Positions 58,573-64,000 of a DNA stretch of 64,000 nt are shown here, piece by piece. The notes beneath the pieces were generated by a model that did not search any database, had not been told where the DNA came from, and worked only from the letters and a program-made list of their open reading frames with translations. The stretch comes from Sorex araneus (Eukaryota; Chordata; Mammalia; Eulipotyphla; Soricidae), in the NCBI RefSeq assembly GCF_027595985.1, contig NC_073304.1:221130500-221194499 (forward strand), read 5' to 3'. How positions within the stretch are numbered: the stretch's first letter is position 1; every line of letters starts with the position of its first letter. Position numbers and translations under genes: made by a program.

Positions 58573-58749
58573 TTCCTTTTTCTTTGATTGGCCTTTGGGC
58601 CACGCCCGGCTGTCCACAGGGCTGTCCTCCGTCTCTGCACTGGGGGAGAACTGGCAGCACTCAGGGGACCCATATAGGGTGTGGGAAATTGAACCTGAGT
58701 TGGCCGCATGCAAGGCGAGCGCCTCATCCACTGCACTGTCGCCCCAGGC
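58573..58749 (-). mobile_element. SINE (minus)
   Basis: TTTGGGCCACGCCCGGCTGTCC, GGAAATTGAACCTGAGTTGGCC, GCATGCAAGGCGAGCGCC and CACTGTCGCCCCAGGCC. Complete but diverged. Confidence 0.88.
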
Positions 58750-59305
58750 CTGATACGGCAGCGAGGGGCTCCTAAGGTGAGTGTCCCTTAGACGGAGGCA
58801 GAATAGTCCCGAAGCCCAAGCCCCGGCACTGTTGTCCCTTCCTCTCTCTAAAGGCTGCTTCGCTTTAAGGGGAGACCTAGGCCGGAGCCCGCTGCTCTGA
58901 GAGCCAGGCACACAGCTGCAAGGAGGGGCACCGGCAGGCCGTCTGCCAGCAGGTCCCCGCAGAGAGGGAAGAGGCTTCCTAAAGGCACAGGTGTGGGCAG
59001 GAGGGCGCAGAGAGAGGTGCTGGGAGAGACAGCAGCCTGGACGCAGCTGGGTGGGCTGGGCTGGGGGGAGCAGGGTTCCTGACTCAAGAGAAGGGAGAAG
59101 GGGGGCCACAGGCCAAAGGCTGGCACAGAGGCAGGAATTGAACCCACTGCCTGGGGCTGCTGCCACAGAGAAACGTGGGAAGTGAAACCCACTCTGGGCC
59201 CACTTTCTCACTTGGCTCTGAGGTTGGCTATACGGGGCTCCCCTGCTCGGAGCCACAGGCAGAGCTAAGGGCTCTGGCTCTGGGCCTGGAATACACGAAA
59301 CTGGC

Positions 59306-59600
59306 TCTGTGTGTGTGTTGTGTGTGTGTGTATGAGTGTGTGTGAGTGTATGTGTGACTGTGTGAGTGTGTGTGAGTATATGTGAGTGTGTGTGTGGGTT
59401 TATGTGTGTATGAGTGTGTGTATGTGTGAGTATGTGTGAATGTGGGTATGTGAGTGTGTATATGAGTGTGTGTGTGTGGGTTTATGTGTGTATGAGTGTG
59501 TGTATGTGTGAGTATGTGTGAATGTGGGTATGTGAGTGTGTATATGAGTGTGTGTGTGTGTGAGCGTGTATGTGTGTGTGTGTGTCCGTGTGTGTTGGGG
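59306..59600 (+). repeat. Complex (GT)n with 82-bp tandem duplication
   Basis: Interrupted GT repeats contain the phrase GGGTTTATGTGTGTATGAGTG at 59396 and again at 59478. The following 60 or so bases also agree, giving an 82-base duplicated unit. Confidence 0.93.
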
Positions 59601-59774
59601 GGGGTCACAGGCTCTCAGCAACCCCACCCCCACCCTGCCACTGCGGGGATTCCCAGTTTGGGGGAAGGGGGTTGGCTCACAAGACTGTTCTCGAGCCCCA
59701 CGGGTGGGGCTCGGGCAGGGCCGCTGAACTGGCTGTCAGCTGGGCTGGGGGGTGTGGCGCCCCACCAGGAAGGA

Positions 59775-59850
59775 GCTGGGTGACCTTCAGAAATCACTTC
59801 CCTCTGGAGAGCCGTTTCCCCATCTGTCAAAGGTCAGCCCCAGTGACCTT
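59775..59850 (+). mobile_element. MIR-like fragment
   Basis: CTGGGTGACCTTCAGAAATCACTTCCCTCTGGAGAGCCGTTTCCCCATCTGTCAAA parallels the MIR core (GTGACCTTGGGCAAGTCACTTCCCCTCTCTG...TTTCCTCATCTGTAAAA). Confidence 0.6.
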
Positions 59851-60399
59851 TGAGGTCCTCTCCCCCTACCCCAAGTCACCCGCTACTGACCTGGTCTCAC
59901 AGACTGCACCCCTTCCCCAGCCCTTCTCGGAGCCCCAACCAGAAGGGCTGGAGGGGCGGCACACAGGAAGGAGGCGTCCCGGCTCTCAGGCTGCCTCCCA
60001 GCCCCCCGGACCATACCCCACCCGCTCCATTCTCCGTCAGGATGGGGAGGCTGTGATGAGCGGGGGTGCCCCTGCGCTGCCCCTGAAGGGAAGGGGGCAC
60101 CTCCTTCCCCAGGGGCCCATCAGCACCGTGTCTGCGTCCGCGGGGCCATGGAAACACACGCGCTGAGCCGTTTCAAGCAGCTCCTCGGGCTGCCTCAAGT
60201 TGCTGAGGCCGCCTGCTGGGTGTTTCTCATTTCACTTCCTGGCCGTGCTGGAAATTCCAGAGGGCGAGACCAGACCTGGTTCCCCGCATCCCCGCGGCCT
60301 GGAACTGGGACTGGCGCTCAGAGGGAGCTGGCAAGCAGGGCGGGGGAGTGGACACTGGGGAGGGTGGGCACCTGCCGTCCCCCTCTGCATCTGTGATGG

Positions 60400-60488
60400 A
60401 TGTGCCACGCTGACACACACCTGCAGACTGAGCCAGGGCCCCTGCGTGCTAAGTGTTTGTTCCAGCCCTTCGAGCCATCTCCCCGACT
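60400..60488 (-). mobile_element. SINE fragment (minus, tRNA-derived end only)
   Basis: CCTGCGTGCTAAGTGTTTGTTCCAGCCCTTCGAGCCATCTCC corresponds to the last part of the reversed SINE. The rest is not preserved. Confidence 0.5.
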
Positions 60489-60530
60489 TCTGAAGGGTCG
60501 GGTTTCGCAAATAAAAGCAGGACACCCCGG

Positions 60531-60712
60531 GCCAGAGAGGTAGTACAGTGGGCAAGGCACTTCCCTGGCATGTGGCCAACCTGGGTTTGACCCCTGGCAT
60601 TTGATAGGGTCCCCCGAGCCCTGCTAGGAGTGATTTCTGAGTGCAGAGGCCAGGAGTAACCCCTGAGCATTGCCTGGTGTGTGACTCAAAGAAGCAAAAA
60701 CAAACAAAAGAT
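60531..60712 (+). mobile_element. SINE (plus), first of a tandem pair
   Basis: GCCAGAGAGGTAGTACAGTGGGC, TGGGTTTGACCCCTGG, GAGTAACCCCTGAGCATTGCC and a CAAAAACAAACAAAAG tail. It is flanked by AGGACACCCCGG (60519-60530) and AGGATACCCCGG (60713-60724). Confidence 0.93.
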
Positions 60713-60724
60713 AGGATACCCCGG

Positions 60725-60899
60725 GGGGCCAGAGAGATAGTGCAGTGGGTAGGGCGCTCACCTTGTGGCCGACCCAAGTTCCATCCCCAGCATCTCATAA
60801 AGTCCCTTGAGGACTGCCAGGAGTAATTCCTGAGTGCAGAGCCAGAAATACTCCCTGAGTATGGCTGGATATGGCCCCAAACAAACAAACAAACAAAAC
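60725..60899 (+). mobile_element. SINE (plus), second of a tandem pair
   Basis: GGGCCAGAGAGATAGTGCAGTGGG, CCCAAGTTCCATCCCCAGC, GAGTAATTCCTGAGTGCAGAGCC and (CAAA)n. A third variant of the target, ACACCCGG, follows at 60902-60909. Confidence 0.93.
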
Positions 60900-60989
60900 C
60901 AACACCCGGTTATTTCAGATAAACAAAACAATCACCTTAAAAAAATCATTCCTTATCTGCATCCGCTCGTGCAGTGTGGACATTCTAGC

Positions 60990-61140
60990 ATTCGGCCCAG
61001 CACCGGCTTCCTGATCATCACAGCAACCCTGCTGAAGGGGAGTCTTTGCACCTTCAAAGAGGAGGAAACTGAGGCACAGAAGGGATAAGCCAGCTGCCTA
61101 AGGGGGCACAGGTGCAAAGTGGCCAAAGCAAATCTGGGTT
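60990..61140 (+). mobile_element. MIR relic
   Basis: TCACAGCAACCCTGCTGAAG, GAGGAGGAAACTGAGGCACAGAAGGGATAAGCCAGCTGCCTAAG and GTGCAAAGTGGCCAAAGCAAATCTGGG match the MIR core in order. Confidence 0.7.
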
Positions 61141-61435
61141 GTGAGCATGGGGCCCTGGTCAGCCTGCCCAGTCTCGTGCCCTCCAGCCTCCCAGCAAGTG
61201 CCCATAAGGGACAGGCCCTACGGGGGGCTGTGGGGCTTAGCGGTGCATTGCCATGGACAGTAGCTTCAGCAGTTGGGCAAGGAGTCTCCCAAAAGTGGGG
61301 CAGGAGCGGGGGTGGGACAGAGCATGTGGGAGGCGGGAGGCGGATGAGGGGAGAGTCAGCTCAGAGCTCATCCCCCAGCCCCTCCCCACCGTGCCTGCCC
61401 TCTCTGAGCTTGTATGGGCTCTAACAATGGGCAGG

Positions 61436-61588
61436 ACGCAGGGAGATGGCGCAGAGAGTCTCACACAGGCACCCGGAGGCCCAGGCCTGTCCCCCGCATC
61501 ACGGGGTCCACCCAGCACCACCAGGAGTGACCGCTGAATGCTGAGCTGGAAGGAGGCCCTGAGCACAGCTGGGTGTGGCCCACAAACA
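61436..61588 (+). mobile_element. Diverged SINE (plus)
   Basis: ACGCAGGGAGATGGCGCAGAG, CAGCACCACCAGGAGTGACCGC and GAGCACAGCTGGGTGTGGCCCACAAACAAAG. The B-box region has decayed. Confidence 0.78.
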
Positions 61589-61731
61589 AAGCCCGTAACT
61601 CAGCTAAATTCACAGGACCCCAAATGCAAAACTTTGCAGACTTTTGAAAGGGAAATCAGTGCATAAGTTACCTATTAGCACCTGCGAGGAGGGGACGTGG
61701 GATGGGGGCTTTAGTCAGAATAGGCAGGAGT

Positions 61732-61913
61732 GGGGCTGGAGTGATACCGCAGTAGGGTGTTTGCCTTGCACGGGTTCAATTCCCAGCATCCCATAGGGTC
61801 CCCATGAGCACTGCCAGGAGTAATTCCTGAGTGCAGAGCCAGGAGTAACCTCTGTGCATCGCCGGGCATGACCCAAAATGCAAAAAAGCCAAAACAAGAA
61901 GAAGAAACAAAAA
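61732..61913 (+). mobile_element. SINE (plus), young, 15-bp target duplication
   Basis: GGGGCTGGAGTGATACCGCAG, GGGTTCAATTCCCAGC, GAGTAACCTCTGTGCATCGCC and a long AAGAAGAAGAAAC-type tail. AGAATAGGCAGGAGT (61717-61731) and AGAACAGGCAGGAGT (61914-61928) flank it. A short deletion removed part of the head before the B-box. Confidence 0.95.
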
Positions 61914-62498
61914 AGAACAGGCAGGAGTTACCCTCCTGCACTTGGATTTCCAGTATTTGAGGGTCCTAGAAGGGCAAAGCGTGGGGTGGCCTTTCGGAGG
62001 ACAGCGCTGGCCCTCTGCCCTTCCGGCCCACCGTCCCCGCCTGCTGGAGCCTGGAGGAAGGCAGGCAGGGGACGGTGTGGAAGGAGTTTCCAGATAGGAA
62101 AGCCCAGAGGCCTGCGGGCTGCAGGACTCCAGATCTGGAGGAGGTCGGCCGGGCGTTCCCAGGCTGCCTGCACCGTGAGTCAGCACAGGGGCGGGCAGGC
62201 GGCAGACAGGAATGCGCCTGGCCAATGGCCCTGCGGGGAGGGCCCGGCTGCTGCCAGGTGCCACTTCCCAGGGCTAAGAAGGACCCTCCGGGTGGCACAG
62301 CCCCCGCTGGGCCCCCAGGCTTGACTGCTGCTCTGTGCTGGCAAGTGTGGGGTGGGGAGGGCAGGAGCCTCTTTGGCCCCCTGCTTTGACCGGGCACCCC
62401 TAGGGCTGCAAGGGACCTCTACAGCGGACGCCCGTGGACTCATACAACTTCTATTTCTCTTCGCCTTTGACTCTTTCCTCCCGATAAGTGTACGATAT

Positions 62499-62620
62499 CA
62501 TTGGTTTGTCCTTTCTCCCTTGCCACAAAGAGTTTAGGTTTATCTGGTAATAATCTCTAAACATTTTAGGACAACATTGGTATGTCCTGTTCCCCTTGCC
62601 ACAGGAAGCTTAGGTTTATC
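62499..62620 (+). repeat. 46-bp direct repeats, 76-bp spacing
   Basis: Copy 1 reads TTGGTTTGTCCTTTCTCCC...TTAGGTTTATC. Copy 2 reads TTGGTATGTCCTGTTCCCC...TTAGGTTTATC. Both contain CTTGCCACA. The spacing suggests a tandem duplication of 76 bases. Confidence 0.85.
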
Positions 62621-63063
62621 ACAGTGCTCCCGAGGCACTTCCATTCCACTGCGTTTATCTGTAAACTCCTCTCCATGCTTTCTTCCCCAACCGGCCTATC
62701 CCCTTTCCCCCCTAATCAGACTCTGGTTAACTTGTACGGTCAAAATTCTCAGAAATCTATGATTTTATGTGTATGAGTGAAATATTGTCTTTATCCTCTC
62801 TTTATGTCTTTTGAATAGTTGACTTTAAAGCAATGTCCTTTTTTGTATGAACAAAGGAAGACAGTCAATATTATGCTTTTGTAACTTGGGATTTAATTGG
62901 CTTCGAATATTATTCACTCCCGGGCATCTGCTTTCTTGACTTAAGCCTCAGTTGCCCTTAGTTCCTAACACCCCAAAAGCAGGGTCCCGACAAGGGACTG
63001 AAGGGCCCCAGGGAAAGCTGTGAGCTACCCTGGCATCGATATGGGCCAAGCGACACGATTCTT

Positions 63064-63241
63064 TTATTTTTTTTTTCTTTTTAGGTCACACCCGGCGATG
63101 CACGGGGGTTCCACCTGGCTCTGCACTCAGGAATCACCCCTAGTGGTGCTCAGGGGACCATATGGGATGCTGGGATTTGAACCTGGGTCGGCCGTGTGCA
63201 AGGCAAACACCCTACCCACTGTGCTATTCCTCCAGCCCTGT
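63064..63241 (-). mobile_element. SINE (minus), young, perfect 12-bp target duplication
   Basis: TTTTTAGGTCACACCCGGCGATGC, GGGGACCATATGGGATGCTGG, GAACCTGGGTCGGCCGTGTGC and GTGCTATTCCTCCAGCCC. GACACGATTCTT occurs at 63052-63063 and 63242-63253. Confidence 0.97.
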
Positions 63242-63253
63242 GACACGATTCTT

Positions 63254-64000
63254 AAGTGTAAGTTAAGAGCTTGATCGTGGACAAATGCTATCATGATCCA
63301 AAGGTAAGAATGAGACTAGGACCCCACTAGGGATAGGAAAGATAATCTGGCCTGAGCACTGTTGTCTGAGATGGAGATAACCCCAGGAGAGCAATTCTGT
63401 AAGTTTAATGTATCTCTCACTGTGCCCATACAAAATGACTAATATTATGAATGTATGCTTATTGGACTAAGGACAGGAGAAACACACCCCTAGATGGTAT
63501 TTCGCCCTGAGGCGGGTCATCTTACTGTATGAGAATCTGTCCTAGAAGCAGCATCCCCTGAGGGAAAGAATTGTGACCACACCTATGTGTAAGCCCCAAC
63601 CCCTCATGCTGGGGGATTTAACTAGGCTGTAAGAGTGGGCTGGGGGTCCCAGTGCCAGATCTGGAGAAGCCAGATCGAGATCCAGATCCAGAGGAGAAGG
63701 AGAATGAAGCAGCATGGGGGAGGAAGAAGCAGGAGGAGAATCAGAGGAGAATGGAGATGGGAATGGAATAAACTGCAACTGAGACCAACCAGCCTGGGCC
63801 TCGTTCCTTCCTTCACCTGCCCATCGTCATCGACCTCTCCAGGGTGGGGGAAGCAGTGTGAGACTACCGAACTCGGGTGGCAGGGGAGAGATAGAGCCCC
63901 CCGAGACGCTGCCCCCCTTTTTTGTGATTACACAGATAAGTAGCACTTTCAGGTTGCCAATGACTTGACAAAGTCCCCGTGAGGGAGACCGCCTGGAGAA
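63254..64000 (+). other. Right part of LTR-like block and window edge
   Basis: The sequence is unique, with a GAGGAGAAGGAGAATG-type purine-rich stretch (63660-63770) just before the AATAAA. I see no coding exon. Sequence after 63905 is unassigned. Confidence 0.5.

Larger units (their letters stand above)
62440..63905 (+). mobile_element. LTR-like block (possible old endogenous retroviral LTR), with SINE insertion
   Basis: This AT-richer stretch differs from its surroundings. It contains two 46-base direct repeats 76 bases apart (62499-62544 and 62575-62620), a TTTAACTAGG element near 63618, AATAAA at 63767-63772 and a T/C-rich stretch afterwards, an arrangement like U3-R of an LTR. I cannot find matching TG...CA ends, a primer-binding site or any retroviral coding sequence, so the boundaries and class are open. 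A minus SINE interrupts it at 63064-63241. Confidence 0.4.
45616..64000 (+). other. Intergenic region downstream of ARHGAP27
   Basis: I find no exon-like conserved ORF in these 18.4 kb. The sequence is a patchwork of retroelements and simple repeats, itemised separately. Stretches 45620-46029, 50223-51470, 53610-55080 and 55210-57520 hold nothing I recognise beyond single motifs. Confidence 0.6.

Noticed and set aside
57860..58753. A 297-codon frame rich in His, Pro, Ser, Ile and Thr
   Set aside because: It is produced by the CCAT satellite and then runs into unique sequence and a SINE. Frames on both strands are open for the same reason.
61930..62400. Possible 5' non-coding exon of MAP3K14 (donor-like CACC|GTGAGT near 62175)
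   Set aside because: Only human gene order suggests it. There is no coding part, no clear promoter and no way to test the donor from this sequence.

Overview
The window is mammalian nuclear DNA, most likely from a shrew (Sorex or a close relative). Two observations support this. The genes are split into short GT-AG exons coding for the C-terminal part of PLEKHM1 and the whole of ARHGAP27, which are neighbours in the same orientation in human 17q21.31. The introns and flanks hold about 40 copies of one tRNA-derived SINE (A-box-like TAGCACAGCGG, B-box-like GGTTCGATTCC, A-rich tail), which I recognise from memory as the Soricidae family. The species call is recall plus inference, not a database result.

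Layout. 1-15499 is the 3' part of PLEKHM1 on the + strand: seven coding exons carry two PH domains, an LC3-interacting motif and the cysteine-rich Rubicon-homology domain. Its 3' UTR runs to a poly(A) signal near 16955. 17000-20447 is a short intergenic/promoter stretch with a GC- and CpG-rich block and a SINE with a long TTTC tail. 20448-44422 is ARHGAP27 on the + strand: 16 coding exons, predicted 866 aa, SH3, three WW, PH and RhoGAP domains. Its first intron (13.6 kb) is repeat-rich and contains a good candidate for an alternative first coding exon at 31920-31967. Its 3' UTR ends near 45615. From there to 64000 I find no gene: only SINEs, two young L1 3' ends, older MIR and L2 remnants, a 640-bp CCAT satellite, a 20-bp GC-box array with a nearby CRE, and an LTR-like block at the right edge. 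By human gene order the next gene to the right would be MAP3K14, but no coding exon of it is visible.

How the genes relate. Both proteins work in membrane traffic. PLEKHM1 is a RAB7 effector that couples late endosomes and autophagosomes to HOPS and LC3. ARHGAP27 (CAMGAP1) is a GAP for CDC42/RAC1 linked to clathrin-mediated endocytosis. They are adjacent and co-oriented, with little over 1 kb between the first poly(A) site and the second promoter region, but nothing in the sequence shows shared regulation.

I did not find a new biological system. The most useful leads are two alternative N-termini for ARHGAP27, a minisatellite in ARHGAP27 intron 2 that repeats the splice-donor motif of the preceding exon, a second SINE type sharing the tRNA head but carrying a different tail, repeated retrotransposition into the same target sites, and the LTR-like block with a duplicated segment. 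CpG islands and repeat divergence were judged by eye, not computed.
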